Origin: Brassica napus
Lineage: Eukaryota; Streptophyta; Magnoliopsida; Brassicales; Brassicaceae
Length of the DNA: 64,000 bases
Reading direction: 5' to 3'
Assembly: GCF_020379485.1 (NCBI RefSeq)
Contig: NC_063443.1
Location: forward strand, 18,781,531-18,845,530
Below, one piece after another: positions 51,546 to 63,482 of the stretch. Under the pieces are notes generated by a model. It was given only the letters and a program-made list of their open reading frames with translations. It was not told the origin of the DNA and searched no databases. The position numbers were made by a program, and so were the translations under genes. Numbering within the stretch: the first letter of the stretch is position 1; every line of letters starts with the position of its first letter.

Positions 51546-51877
51546 GAGGTGGAACTTGATAAAATATCTCTTTGTGATATACATCGTGTAGTGATTAAAT
51601 GAAGTCATTTCAATATCCCACATGTTGCATGTCCCAAAAAGACCATCTGAATGAATTATGTCAAGTCACTTCATTTATCAATTTTCTAATCACAAGTGTG
51701 TATCTTTGTCGTTTTAACTTTTTAATTTTTATAATAAAAAATGTAGTGATTATTTTTCAAAAAGTTTGTTTATATTATTTTTTTGTCGGTGTTTTATATG
51801 GATTTAACCCTGGCACATCACACGCATTATTATTTATTAATTATTTATATTAAAAAAATATTATTAATTATTAAGTT

Positions 51878-53653
51878 TTAGTTCCGAATCAGTGAAACGA
51901 CTAGACTGACAGACGTTTTGTTCTTGCAGCTAGCATGCTGAGAAACATGATGCGCGTATTTTTCAAACAATGTATCGATATTAATGGCATCTCCAAAGTG
52001 AGCTACAAGCATCGTTTCAACCACTGCTCTTATGCAATTAGCTTCTTTTTCCCCTGCTTTAGCTCTATCTGATTGCAAGCTATAATCTTCGTTACTATGG
52101 CCGAGATCAAATACATGTGTCTCCAAGTCCTTTATCATGAATGAACCCTCGTTTCTAATAATTTCTCTCATTTCTTCTTCGTTCGGATCATAAAACGGCA
52201 GGTTGAACGACTTCACTTTTGATGCACTCACAAGACCCTATACAAGAATCATGATAAACGTGTATAGATCGATGAAATTAACCATCTGTCTACATTAAAA
52301 ATATCAATAAACATTTTTTTTGTAACACTATAAACATCAACGTAGACTAATAATTCAATACCTCGAAAACTAGGTCAGAGAGAGATTGGGGTAACAACGT
52401 CCAATAATGGCAGCAATCTCTATACAATGGGTCAACATGAGTCTTTCTGCCTAATAATGTGAGAACCATGCATCCATTACATACCATTTCTTCAGAGCGC
52501 ATTCTTAGAAATGTCGTAAAATCTGTCTGAAATTGATTCAAGTATGCCTTGTGTTCACTTATAGGACTTGAACCTGTTATGTACACACTCATCTTGTTCT
52601 TCTCAAGTCTGTCGGGAACCTTACAAGTCAAAAAAGCAATTGTCATAAGCTTTGTACTTATGAAACAACTAATATATTATTATTAGTGGTACGCAATAAA
52701 GTACTTATGATACCTTAGAAAGGTAATGAAGACTGTAATTTGAATGAATGAAATGGAGACTCTTACGAGTAAAGAGCCTTGAGTAAAAGGAACCAGGAAC
52801 TCCAGAGACAAAGCATGGTATTTTGCTTGTGAGCATATCTTTGAAAAAAATCATGAACTTGAACGTCGTGTTGAAATCATTACCAGAGAGATCGTTCAGA
52901 CAACAATCTATCTCTGGAGGTTTTTTGTTGCTTTCTTCACATAACGTATTGATTGTGTTGACGATATCAGACATGACCATGAACGTGTTTTGTCCCGAAG
53001 AACATCCCAAATCGGCTAGTTTAATGCATTCAGGAAAGTCCAAGTTTCTCATCATTTCTTTAGTGTTTTTAACCAGGATGGGTTTGGTCATTGATAAAAC
53101 TCTTCTCTGCATATAACAAAGAAAGCCGCAAATATGTTGGTCCTTGTGTTTTCTTTTTGAGTTGTGTTGTTGTTGTTTCCTTTTCATGTAATAAGTTGTT
53201 ATCAACATTGTGAAAAACTGAAAATGGTATAATATTAACATTTTACCAAAAAAAAAAGAAAGCGGCAAATATGTTGAAGTCAAAATAGGTTGAGTATAGA
53301 ATATTATAATATATAATGATACATTAGTTTGTGTATGCATGTCCTACAAAAAAAAAAATGTATATAGAAGATGAAAGAACCTGAAGAAGAGAGTTGGTGG
53401 AGTAGCTATTGTTTCCATCTCCTCCACTCATACTTAAAATACTCACAAAAGGGTATTGACTACCCTCCTGATCGCCTTTGTTCATCTGGGTTTCACTCTT
53501 CCCATCACACCTGCATGTGATCGCATGTATAGACAAAAACATAGATAAATGCATACATCTATGTCAAATTAGCATATACAATCATGTAATATGAAGATGA
53601 ATTGGTGAGAAGGACCTTGAGGAAGAAATCGAACGGGTGAATCTTGAATTCAT
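51878..53653 (-). CDS. SABATH carboxyl methyltransferase, copy 2
   Basis: Five exons in one frame: 53616-53653, 53381-53510, 52714-53106, 52362-52619 and 51878-52237, giving 392 aa with no stop or shift. It starts MNSRFTRSISSS, shared with copies 3 and 4 but not with copy 1. SAM-binding segments are [22 protein letters not shown] and LNDLSGNDFNTTF; the usual DLP is DLS here. [12 protein letters not shown] and [13 protein letters not shown] follow, with Tyr in place of the common active-site Trp. The C-terminal region (SASKVKSFNLPFYDP...ESMLVAHFGD-like) is the helical cap. Intron 2 carries a 115-bp insertion (53140-53254). Activity and substrate are unknown; the intact frame suggests function. 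Confidence 0.87.
53118..53276. repeat. 115-bp insertion with 22-bp target duplication, intron 2 of SABATH copy 2
   Basis: The 22 bases at 53118-53139 recur at 53255-53276 with one mismatch. The 115-bp insert between them ends TTTTACC plus an A-run, like several of the micro-insertions in this window. It looks like a short retroposon. Confidence 0.5.
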
Positions 53654-54720
53654 TTAGCACTGCTTAAAGAAAATTGTTGAAAAAAAGAACCATAAAAATA
53701 TGATATGTTTCTTGAGGGAGGCTACACATCATTAAATTTATATATTGAATGTGGGACATGTCATCTTCAATTTGAAACACACCACGTTGTTTCAACACAA
53801 AATTCTATCTAAATCTCTAGAGATTTCTGAGAATGATTGCTATAGAAGATGGATATACCTACTGATTTTTACTGATATACAAAATTCTATCTTAATAATA
53901 ATAAGGTATAAATAGTACTTTTAAGATTTAACCATTTTAAGACTCATTAATTATTTATTAAAAATTATTATTTATATTAATTTAATATAAATTAAACCAC
54001 TAACATAAAATCAAGTTGAAATAACAAATTATTAAATCAACAAAACCATAATGCAGATCTGAATTATCTCAAATCCTTAAAAAATAGTTCCATTTAAAAT
54101 AAAAAATAAGTTATATAAACTAAATTTAATAAAAGTATAGAAAAATGTTTAAGACACAAAAAATGAATTTACTTTCATTTGAGATAATAATTTGAAAGTT
54201 TTAAATATAAAATATTTTATTTAAATTAAAATATTAAAAAGAAAATTAGTTTGAAATAAGTTTAACAACGGGTTAAATAAATAAAATTATAATACGAATC
54301 AGAATTATTTGGAGTCTTCAAAAATTAGTCTTATTTAAAATAACAAAATAAGTCATATAAATAAATTTAAGATAAAGTTCATAAAAAATAAAAATATATA
54401 ATTTTTTAAAAATTAATACGTAAAATAATTTTTCAACAAAATATATTAACTCCACAGTTTTAAGTGTAGATATAGATTGATTGCCTTGTTGGTTTGCTTC
54501 CTTCTGGCAACTTGTTATAGTATTATTACAATATTTCCGTCGTTTAGGGTGCCGACAATTTGTCACCTTTATGGTGGGACATATATCATAAACGTGAAAC
54601 AGGTGAGCTGTTGCAAAATACACCACAACATTCTTACCCAATCAGTATAGAGATTTGTTGAGTGTGATTGATATATGTGAGCGTAAATGAGAGTAGTTAG
54701 TATAGAGAAGAGAATAAATA
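53654..54720 (-). promoter_or_regulatory. Duplicated promoter region of SABATH copy 2
   Basis: GAGGGAGGCTACACATCATT, a TATATAAA box (53737-53744, about 85 bp upstream of ATG) and GTGGGACATGTC are shared with copies 3 and 4. Homology to the copy 3 region reaches at least 54570-54660 (ACCCAATCAGTATAGAGAT, also near 59980). Two related AT-rich segments (53990-54130; 54255-54400) form an imperfect direct repeat. Confidence 0.5.
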
Positions 54721-54722
54721 AT

Positions 54723-55242
54723 AGGGCAATTCTCGTAAATAGATCATTTCTAAGTTTTGATCACAAAAATAGAACACAAAGAGGAAAATGACCAAAATAT
54801 TTTATTTAATAGGTAAAATGACACCAATACCCTAGATAAATAAAAAATATAAAAGAAATAAAAAAAATTAAACAAAAAATGTTTTTTAATAGTTTTAGAT
54901 TATATGTTTTCAAATTCGAACTTTTTTATAAATTTTAATTTTCTTTTGAATTTTTTTTTAATTCTTTTTTAAATTTTTTTTTTTGTAATTCGAAAATACT
55001 TTTTGAAACTATTTTTAAAATTTTATTTTAAAATTTTTAATATTTATTTTCTATTTTATAAAATTTTAAACCTCAAACCCAAATCCCCACCCCTTAACTC
55101 TAAACACTAAGGTTTTAATTAATACTCTAGGGGTAAATAAGTGTATATTTTCCCTTTTTAATGAAATATTTTGGTCATTTTGATTCTTAGAGTTTATATT
55201 TGTGATATAAACTTTTTTTCTGCTATCCTAAGGTATTTCCCT
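54723..55242. mobile_element. Long-TIR (MULE-like) non-autonomous element
   Basis: About 100 bp at the left (AGGGCAATTCTC..., AAAATGACCAAAATATTT) is repeated inverted at the right end (AAATATTTTGGTCATTTT ... TTCCCT). The interior is AT-rich with a CAAATCCCCACCCCTTAACT segment. No protein is encoded. Flanks are too AT-rich for a certain target duplication. A relative lies in intron 2 of copy 4. Confidence 0.55.
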
Positions 55243-56681
55243 AAATAATATAATAAAGAAAAATAAAAAAATTGAAACCAGCGTAATATAATGAATAAAT
55301 ATTGGTAAAATTTAATTTGATCTGTTATTCGTTTCGATTTAATCTAAATATCTAAGTATCTAATATTTTACAAATCAAAGCAAATACTTATATTCAGTTT
55401 CCGTCAAAAACATAACAAATCACAAATACTAATATTTTTAAAATAGATATCCGATCCATTATATAAATATATGTACATATATATAAATTATATGATTTTT
55501 TATCAAATATACGTACATATATATATATAAACTATATATAAATTATGTACTGATGGCACACTAAAAGAGATACACATAAGTCATATATGAATTAATGATG
55601 AATCTATTCCTCGATCAATTTGTATCGATTTTACTTATGTTTTGGTTACAAAATAGATATAAATCAGGTATTTTAAAACCAAATAACTGATTGGGACCCG
55701 AACCCAAAAGTACATTTGGTTATACCGGTTCTTTGAAGATTTACCCGAACCCGAGAGAACCCGAACTAAACTTTGATATAATCCGAATGAGGCTGATTTT
55801 GATAAACCCGAAAAACCGAGATCCGATTAGACAAAACTGAAACCCGGTTGGGACCCCAACTGTTGGGTATCACCTATTTTAGATTCTTTATCTATTCAGA
55901 TTTTCTAGGTTTTTTGTTTTCTTTCGATCTTTGAATAAATTGGTGGTCTTTGACACTGAATTCCACTGTTTTTTTTCTTCACACAGGTACTAGCACCGTA
56001 CCAATTTGGTGGGTTCAACGAAAGCTTCGACATTTTGCCTTCTTAATTAATAAGATATGATTAAGGAAAGTTATGGATCCACCACAATTATTATCAATTA
56101 GTATTAGATTCTTGGTAGTGCCTTCTTCTTATAAGAAAAGTATAGACTAAAGGTTTTAGAACTTCCTAATTATAAAAGAAGATTTTGTTGAACTATATAT
56201 TATAAGCTTGATCTCTATAATCTTCTCAACAACAAAAAAAAACACCAATCTTGCAATATGAAAAGAAACATAAAGTTTTTTTTTAATGTATAAACATAAA
56301 GTTGTTTGCGCGGCCCTATCTCCAAATTTGGGAACGTGAGTGTTTCCCAAGGCCATAATCGGTGGTACCATGTGGTTTCTCCATTATTATGTTCATCTCT
56401 ACAATGCTTTTGAGCAACAAGACAAAGATAACTCCAAAGAAGCTGACAAATCTCTATTGTGATTACTTCATGTTGGACAATAGACAGATCAAAAGAGAAG
56501 ATAAGAATCATCATTGTAATGATACTTGGGTCCATTCTTTTACAATACTATTTTTGATTTTTTGACATTTAAAGGACAAATGTTTATTTGGTTTATACAT
56601 ATTCAAAAGTTTATTTTATTTTTGTCGGTCTTTTATATGGATTTAACAATGGCCACATCACACGGGTTGCATAATAAAATT
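55243..56681. other. Spacer between SABATH copies 2 and 3
   Basis: AT-rich. The part at 55300-55870 is a degraded relative of the TTCGG-rich hAT-like elements (GGGACCCGAACCCAAAAG, AACCCGAGAGAACCCGAACT). Around 56215-56540 only short frames exist. No gene was recognised. Confidence 0.45.
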
Positions 56682-58670
56682 TTATTTCCGAATCAATGAA
56701 ACGACTAGACTGACAGATGTTTTTTTCTTGCAGCTAGCATGCTGCGACACATGATGTGCATATTTTTCAAACAATGTATCGATATTAATGGCATCTCCAA
56801 AGTGAGATACAAGCATCATTTCAGTCACTGCTCTTATGCAATTAGCTTCTTTTTCCCCTGCTTTAGCTTTATCTGATTGCAAGCCATATTCTTCGTTACT
56901 AAGACCGAGATCAAACACATGTGGCTCCAAGTTGTTTACCATGAATGAACCCTCATTTCTAATAATTTCTTTCACTTCTTCTTCGTTCGGATCATAAAAC
57001 GGTACTTTGAACGAATTCACCTTTGATGCACTCACAAGACCCTATATAAAGATCATGATAAAAAGTAGATATAGGTCACTGGGATTATCCATCCGTGTAA
57101 ATTTAAATATCAACAAAATCTAATGATTTTATTACCTCGAAGACTAGGTCACAGAGAGAATCGGATAACAATGTCAACCAATGACAACAATCTCTATATC
57201 GTGGATCATCAAGAGTCTTTCTGCCAATTAATGTGAGAACCATGCGTCCATTAGATACCATTTCTTCAGAACGCATTCTTAGAAATGCCGTAAAATCTCT
57301 TTGGAATTGATTAATGTAAGCATTGTATTCACTTGGAGGACTTGAGCTTGTTATGTACAGACTCATCTTTTTCTTCTCCAGTCCGTCAGGAACCTTATAA
57401 GACCAAAATTGCATTGTTATAAGTTTTGTACTTGCAAAGAATTTTGAATGTCTATAAGCAGAAAAATGTCTATAAGTTTGAATGTCAATAAGTTTTGACA
57501 TTCAAAATTCAAAAAAAAATTTATAGACATTCAAATTTCAAAAAAAAAAGTAAAAATTAGAACTAAGTACTTATGATACCTTAGAGAGGTAATGAAGACT
57601 GTAATTTGAATGAACGAAATGGAGACTCTTGCGAGGAAAGAGCCTTGAGTAAAAGGAACCAGGTACTCCAGAGACAAAGCATGGTATTTTGCTTGTGAGC
57701 TTATCGTTGAAGAAGGTTAGGAACTTGAAAGTCGTGTTGAAATCGTTATTAGGGAGATCGTTCAGACAGCAGTCTATCTCCGGCGGGTTTTGGTTCCATT
57801 CTTGACATAATACATTGATTGTGTTAACGATTTCAGACATCACCAAGAACGTGTTTTGTCCTGAAGAACAGCCCAAATCGGCTAGTTTAATGCATTCAGG
57901 AAATTCCAAGTTTGTCATCATTTCTATAGTGTTTTTAACCAGGATGGGCTTGGTCATTGATAAAACTCTTCTCTGTAGAAAAAAAGAAAGATGCAAATTA
58001 TTTAGCAGAATTTTTTGAAGGCATCTGGGTTGTGGGAGCTTCATTTTTGTCTAGCCATGCCTGGCATATCGCATAAGCCACATAAACAGCTGAGTAGGGC
58101 CTTGTCACTGGATTTTAAAATTTTCATTACAGATTTCCATTGTTAATGATTAATTGTATTATTTATTTATTTTGGCTTATTAAACAATTTTCGTTCTTCT
58201 AACAACTTAGTTCATGGCAAGATTCAAACTCATGACCAATAAGTTTACGCCATTTAGCAAATATGTTGAAGTCTAAATAGTTTAAGTATTGAATAATAAT
58301 AATATATGTGATCGATACAGGTGTGATGGAAAGAGTGAAAATGGAATACATTATTTTGTGTATGCATGTCCTACAAAAAAAAATGAAAAATAAATATATA
58401 GAAGATGAAGGAACCTGAAGAAGAGAGTTCGCGGAGTAGCTATTGTGTCCATCTCCTCCACGCGTACTTAAAATACTCACAAGAGGGTGTTTACTACTCT
58501 CTTCATCGCCGTTATTCATTTCATTTTCACTCTTCCCATCACACCTGCATCGATCACATATTCACATGAACACATCCATGTCAAATTAGCATATACAATC
58601 ATGTAATGTCGAGATGAATTGGTGGGAAGAACCTCGAGGAAGAAATTGAACGGATGAATCTTGAATTCAT
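56682..58670 (-). CDS. SABATH carboxyl methyltransferase, copy 3
   Basis: Five exons in one frame: 58633-58670, 58415-58544, 57580-57972, 57136-57393 and 56682-57041, giving 392 aa. It starts [34 protein letters not shown] (Asp88) and [13 protein letters not shown] form the SAM pocket. [19 protein letters not shown] and [10 protein letters not shown] line the acceptor site, with Tyr184 where Trp is usual. In exon 4 [11 protein letters not shown] replaces the LEKNKMSVYIT of the other copies. It is highly similar to copy 2, consistent with recent duplication. Intron 2 has a probable 244-bp insertion. No disabling change was seen. Confidence 0.88.
58000..58259 (-). mobile_element. Insertion in intron 2 of SABATH copy 3, possibly SINE-like
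   Basis: ATTTAGCA lies at 58000-58007 and 58252-58259 and brackets 244 bp that are absent from the matching introns. On the minus strand the 5' part contains GAGTTTGAATCTTGCC, a weak pol III box B likeness. The short duplication makes this tentative. Confidence 0.3.
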
Positions 58671-58870
58671 TTCGCCAACTGTTTCAAGAAAATAATTAAA
58701 AATGAGAACTATAACATATGTTTTCTGAGGGAGGCTACACCTCATTCACTTACTTTATATATAGAAGTGGGACATGTCTTCGATGCGAAACACACCAAGT
58801 TGTTTCTACATAAAATCCTATCCAAATCTGTGAAGCGATTTCTGATAATTATTGCCATAGTACAATCAAT
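58671..58870 (-). promoter_or_regulatory. Duplicated promoter of SABATH copy 3
   Basis: GAGGGAGGCTACACCTCATT, a TATATATAAA box (58754-58763) and GTGGGACATGTC match the regions before copies 2 and 4. The spacing to the ATG is nearly the same. Confidence 0.5.
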
Positions 58871-59060
58871 AATTCAGAAGAACAAGATGAATTTCTCTTC
58901 AAAATTTAAATTCCGATTTTTTATATTTTATCTTGAACCATTCTATTATTAGATTATACAGATCGTAAAAGAGTAAGGACCATTAAAACCTGTCCTACAC
59001 TTTCGATCATTTTTTGCTACTTGTATTATCTTGATTGTGGTTCCGAGCCTTTGAATGTAA

Positions 59061-59628
59061 TAGGAGTGGCACAAATGAGATATCGAGTTTTTGAAGGTAT
59101 TCGTGGTCTGATCCGTTTTGTCCAAATAATCAATTATCCGATCCGGTTCGATCTGTAGCCACTTAGATATTCGATGTCCCGGATATCCAACTTTTTTGTA
59201 TTTTTAACCGGATATCCGATTCGATTCGTAAAAGTAAATAAAAAATACAAAAATTATTAAAAATTTAAAATAATAATGATATTTTATTACAAAAATAAAA
59301 GTTATTTACTTTTAAAATTTCTAATAACTAATATAATAAATTTAATAAAATAGAAAACTATAAAATTTATATAAAATATATATAATATTTGTATAACATA
59401 TATATATAGCTCTTTAAATATACATATATATATATATATATACATATAACGGATCGGATCGGATATCCGTTCGTAGAAATATTAGTATTTATGATTTGCT
59501 TCATTTTTACAGATAATGTAAATTAGTATTTGCTTTGCTTCGTAGAGTTATGTATATCCGGATTTTTCGGTTTGAATGGAAACATATAACAAATCGAATC
59601 AAAATTTACGGATATCTTGCCCAGTCCT
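59061..59628. mobile_element. Degraded TTCGG/GGATATCCG-rich hAT-like element
   Basis: The left end AGGAGTGGCACAAATGAGAT and the inverted right end AGGACTGGGCAAGATATC are diverged relatives of the element at 43350. Subterminal GATATCCG and GATCCGGTTCG words are frequent, and the core is AT-rich. No clear target duplication. Confidence 0.4.
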
Positions 59629-59654
59629 TTGAGGCATAAGCATTTTAAATTAAT

Positions 59655-59762
59655 TATTTCAAGGAGAAAAGATTTACTTCAACTGGAATCTAATTCATGG
59701 CCTCTTAAATTTCTATTAGATAATCCAAAAAATTTATCCACTAGACCAACTCTTTGTTGGTG
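59655..59762 (-). mobile_element. tRNA-derived SINE head remnant
   Basis: On the minus strand, TGGTCTAGTGG (59738-59748) matches pol III box A, and the sequence opposite 59684-59700 resembles a decayed box B. It is too degraded for a body or tail to be defined. Confidence 0.35.
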
Positions 59763-60059
59763 TCACCTGTTATAGTATTAAAATTGCAATTATAATGTTT
59801 TAGTGGGATTCTAAAATTTCTTTTAGCTATATATATTTGGTTTGTTGTCACGTTTAAAATATGATTAATTGTAATGCTTTAGTTGGTTAGGAGAAGACAA
59901 CTTGTTCACTTCACTTCATTTGCAAAGATAAGACATAAATATCTTAAACGTGAAACACGTCGAGTTGTTTGCAGCATTCTTACCCAATCAGTATAGAGAT
60001 TGTTGTGAATGTCGTGAACTTATGAAATATCATATAGCACCTATAGTCATATACATAGA

Positions 60060-60680
60060 GAATTCAAAGACCATGCAGTATGACGTAGGTTGTAAATTAG
60101 AATTGTGGCTAAGATCATGAATAATAAATATGCCAGCCCCATGATATTCTTATTCAAAAAAAATTACATAATGAAATCACAGCCAAATCATATGTGCTAA
60201 ACATTAGGCGGAATCCATGCATATTTAATATATTAGTTCAAAAAAAAGTTGCTCGTATTTGTCGAACTCTGAACTTTTTCAATGGTAATGCCTGAGAACC
60301 GGTGAGGAGAAGAGGAAGAATAAGAGAGTTTTCTACTGATATGTTGAAAGATTGGTTGTATGGTTCTATAAGTAATCCATACATTGAAGTCTAACCTATT
60401 GAACCAATCACCGGATTGTAAGAATCACGATCAAGTGACTTCGAGCGTAAAATCTCGTCCCCAGCGTGGAAGAATGGTGTACCCTTCACATGCAGAATAT
60501 AACTATAAAATTTGAAGTTAAGGATAATGAGCCAAACAAGAAACATACTCGACGTAATATGACACTGGTTGTAAAGTAGAACTATGGCGAAGATCATGAA
60601 GAATAAGTATGCCACCCCTTAAGGTTCTTATTAAGATTGGATTATAACAATTACATAATGAAATCGCATGTAAGATTATG
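60060..60680. repeat. Diverged 487-bp direct duplication
   Basis: ATTACATAATGAAATC at 60163 recurs at 60650. The adjoining segments (60070-60155 and 60545-60635) align along their length with moderate divergence. The unit appears to be intron sequence of the limit-dextrinase fragment. Confidence 0.55.
60396..60483 (-). pseudogene. Limit dextrinase (pullulanase-type debranching enzyme) exon fragment, frameshifted
   Basis: The minus-strand exon with AG/GT borders reads GTPFFHAGDEILRSKSLDRD then SYN, the highly conserved GH13 segment of plant limit dextrinase (PU1/LDA). One base is missing after SYN: the following SGDWFNR continues only in another frame. A second, more damaged trace of the exon end lies at about 60739-60770 (DWFNR preserved). 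No other exons were found, so this is a displaced fragment. At5g04360, recalled as the neighbour of NAMT1 in Arabidopsis, encodes this enzyme; the parent gene probably lies beyond 64,000. Confidence 0.75.
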
Positions 60681-60761
60681 CATGGATTGCATGCAAAATA
60701 TATAATCAGAAGATATGTTTCACTACAAGAGAGAAAACAAACCTATTGAACCAATCAACGC

Positions 60762-60802
60762 AGTTGTAATTTTTTTTTTTTTGGAACATTATGGAGTTGT
60801 AA
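60762..60802 (-). repeat. T-rich micro-insertion in dextrinase-derived DNA
   Basis: AGTTGTAA at 60762-60769 and 60795-60802 brackets a T-run plus GGAACATTATGG. The related copy near 60410 lacks the insert and so resembles the empty site. Confidence 0.45.
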
Positions 60803-60851
60803 GATTAAATAACTTTTCTTAGATTAAAAAGTGCATTTCACGGCATTGTTT

Positions 60852-60896
60852 TAAGATAAGGTATCTTTTTTTTTTGAAATTAAGACAAGGTATCTT
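60852..60896 (-). repeat. T-rich micro-insertion with 16-bp direct repeats
   Basis: TAAGATAAGGTATCTT (60852-60867) and TAAGACAAGGTATCTT (60881-60896) differ at one base. The 13-bp insert is a T-run ending GAAAT. Confidence 0.5.
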
Positions 60897-60899
60897 ACT

Positions 60900-61531
60900 A
60901 CATAGCATTTTATTGATTCAAATGTTTTTGCTTAAACAAGATATGTTCAACCGTTACGCAATTCAACAAGCAATAATTAAAAAAGTAGTATAAGAATTTG
61001 TGACAATCTCCAATGTATTTTGTTATTTTCAGCTTTAAAATAGAAATTTTTTATAATAAAAATGAGATATACTCTAACGTATTTCTTAAAATAATAATCT
61101 CTAAATATAAGATAAAAAAAATAAAAGAATGTTATTTTTTTCTCTATAAATAGAAAAAAATAGATATATCTATTATAGAAAAGGAAATAGAGATAGGTTG
61201 CAATTTTTTTATCTCTAAATACTATTATAGAGATGAAAATAGCAATGAGTTAGAAATGCTCTAAATATGATCCACAATTGCCTCAAAGATTTGAACCCGA
61301 AATTGAAACTATAGATACTGATACTAATAGCTGAAAGAATTATAATATATTATAAATTAAATAAGGGTATGATATCATAATCTTAATCCTTACAAATATA
61401 AAATATTTTTATACTGAATATATAAAAATATATAAATGGTATGTGTCAATCCATTTATTGCAAGTAGTTTTGAATTGGAGGCATAGCAAATCATGAGCAC
61501 AACACAAGTTATTCCTTGATATATAGTAAGA
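60900..61531. other. Spacer downstream of SABATH copy 4
   Basis: AT-rich with AAATAGAGATA-like repeats around 61070-61250. No gene. Confidence 0.45.
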
Positions 61532-63424
61532 TTATTTCCGAACCAATGAAACCACTAGTATGACAGACGTTTTTCTCATGCAGCTAGCATGTTGAGAAAC
61601 ATGGTGTGCATATTTTGCAAACAATGTATCGATATTAATGGCATCTCCAAAGTGAGCTACGAGCATCATTTCAAACGCTGCTCTAATGCAATTAGCCTCT
61701 TTTTCCCCTGGTTTAGCTCTACATGATTCCCTATTTTCTTCCTTACTATGGCCAAGATCAAATGCATGTGTCTCTAAGTCGTTTATTTGGAATGTCCCCT
61801 CATTTCTAATAATTTCTTTTAATTCTTCGTCGGTCGGATCATAAAGTGGCATGTTGAATGAAATCACCTTTGATGCACTCACAAGTCCCTATACAAGGAT
61901 TAATGGAAGCGAATCATTAAAGCCAATCAACCATGCGTGGACATCTAAAATGGATATCTTATGATATTTTACGTACCTCGAAGACAAGGTCGCGGAGAGA
62001 ATCGGATAGCAATGTCAAATGATGACAACAGTCCCTGTACAACGGATCATCTATAGCGTTTCTGCCGAGTAATGTGATAACCATTCGTCCATTAGATACC
62101 ATCTCTTCAGACCGCATTCTTAAAAATGTCGTAAAATCTTTTTGGAACTGATTCAAGTAAGCCTTGTATTCACTTAGAGGACTTGAACTTGTTATGTACA
62201 CACTCATCTTGTTCTTCTCCAGTCCTTCAGGAACCTTATTAGACCAAAATTCCATTGTTATAAGCTTTGTACTTATGAAGAATTGTAAATGTTTTTTATA
62301 AAAAAAAAACACTTTTTAATATTAAGTAGAAAGCTAAAATTAAATACTTATGATACCTTAGAGAGGTAATTAACACTGCAATTTGAATGAATGAAATGGA
62401 GACTCTTGCTAGGAAAGAGCCTTGAATGAAAGGAACCAGGAACTCCAGAGACAAAGCATAGTGTATTGCTTGTGAGCTTCTCGTTGAAGAAACTTATGAA
62501 CTTGAACGTCGTGTTGAAATCATTACCAGGGAGATCATTCAGACAACAATCTATCTCTGGCGGGATTTGGTTCCGTTCTTGACATAACGCATTAATTGTG
62601 TTGACGATCTCAGACATCGCCAAAAATGTGTTTTGTCCAGAAGAACAGCCCAAATCTGCTACTTTGATGCATTTAGGAAAGTCCAAGTTCGTCACCATTT
62701 CTTTGGTGTTTTTAACCAATATGGACTTGCTCATTGATAAAACTCTTCTCTGCAGAAAACAACGAGAGATACAAATATTACTTAACAAATTGTTTCTTTT
62801 TTCCCTTGCGCTCGACATTTACGTTTGAAAATTTTCTTCCGATAGCACTTTTTTTGCCAAAAAAACCTCTAAAAAGTCAAATGACCCAAATTCTTTTTAT
62901 TAAAGAGTAAATATACACTTATACTAGATTACTAGTAGGATTAACTACTCAACTTATGGTTAGAGTTGAGGGATTAGATTTTAGGATGTGGGGTTTAAAA
63001 TTTTAATAAATATAAATAAGCATTATAACATTAAATTTTCAAAATAAAAATAGCTTCAAAAATAGATTTTGAAAAAAAATGAGAAAAATTCAAATTTGAA
63101 AACATATAATTCAAAACTGTAAAAACTATTTTTTATTATTTTATTATTTATTTAAATAATTATTCATATTTATATATCTATAAAGCAAAGAGTAAAAATA
63201 ATCTTTTGCCTCGTTAATGAAACATGTTTTGATTATTTTCTATTTTGTAGAATTTTTTTATAACAAGAATTTAAAAATGACTATTTGAGAGAATTATATT
63301 TTAAGTTTACATTTTGTAAAATATTTTTTTACATGCAAAGCTTATGAAGTCTATAACTAGTTGGAGTATAGAATATATGATGAAATATTAGTTTGTGCTT
63401 ATGTCTTACAAAAATTAAGGAAAA

Positions 63425-63482
<58 letters not shown>

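Noticed and set aside
56156..56371. Short minus-strand frame with NTHVPKFGD, reminiscent of the NOI/RIN4 motif
   Set aside because: Only eight or nine residues fit, and the following conserved Trp-Glu and remaining motif are absent; probably chance.
61290..61320. Box B-like GGGTTCAAATC on the minus strand as another SINE
   Set aside because: No box A at a suitable distance and no tail or duplication.
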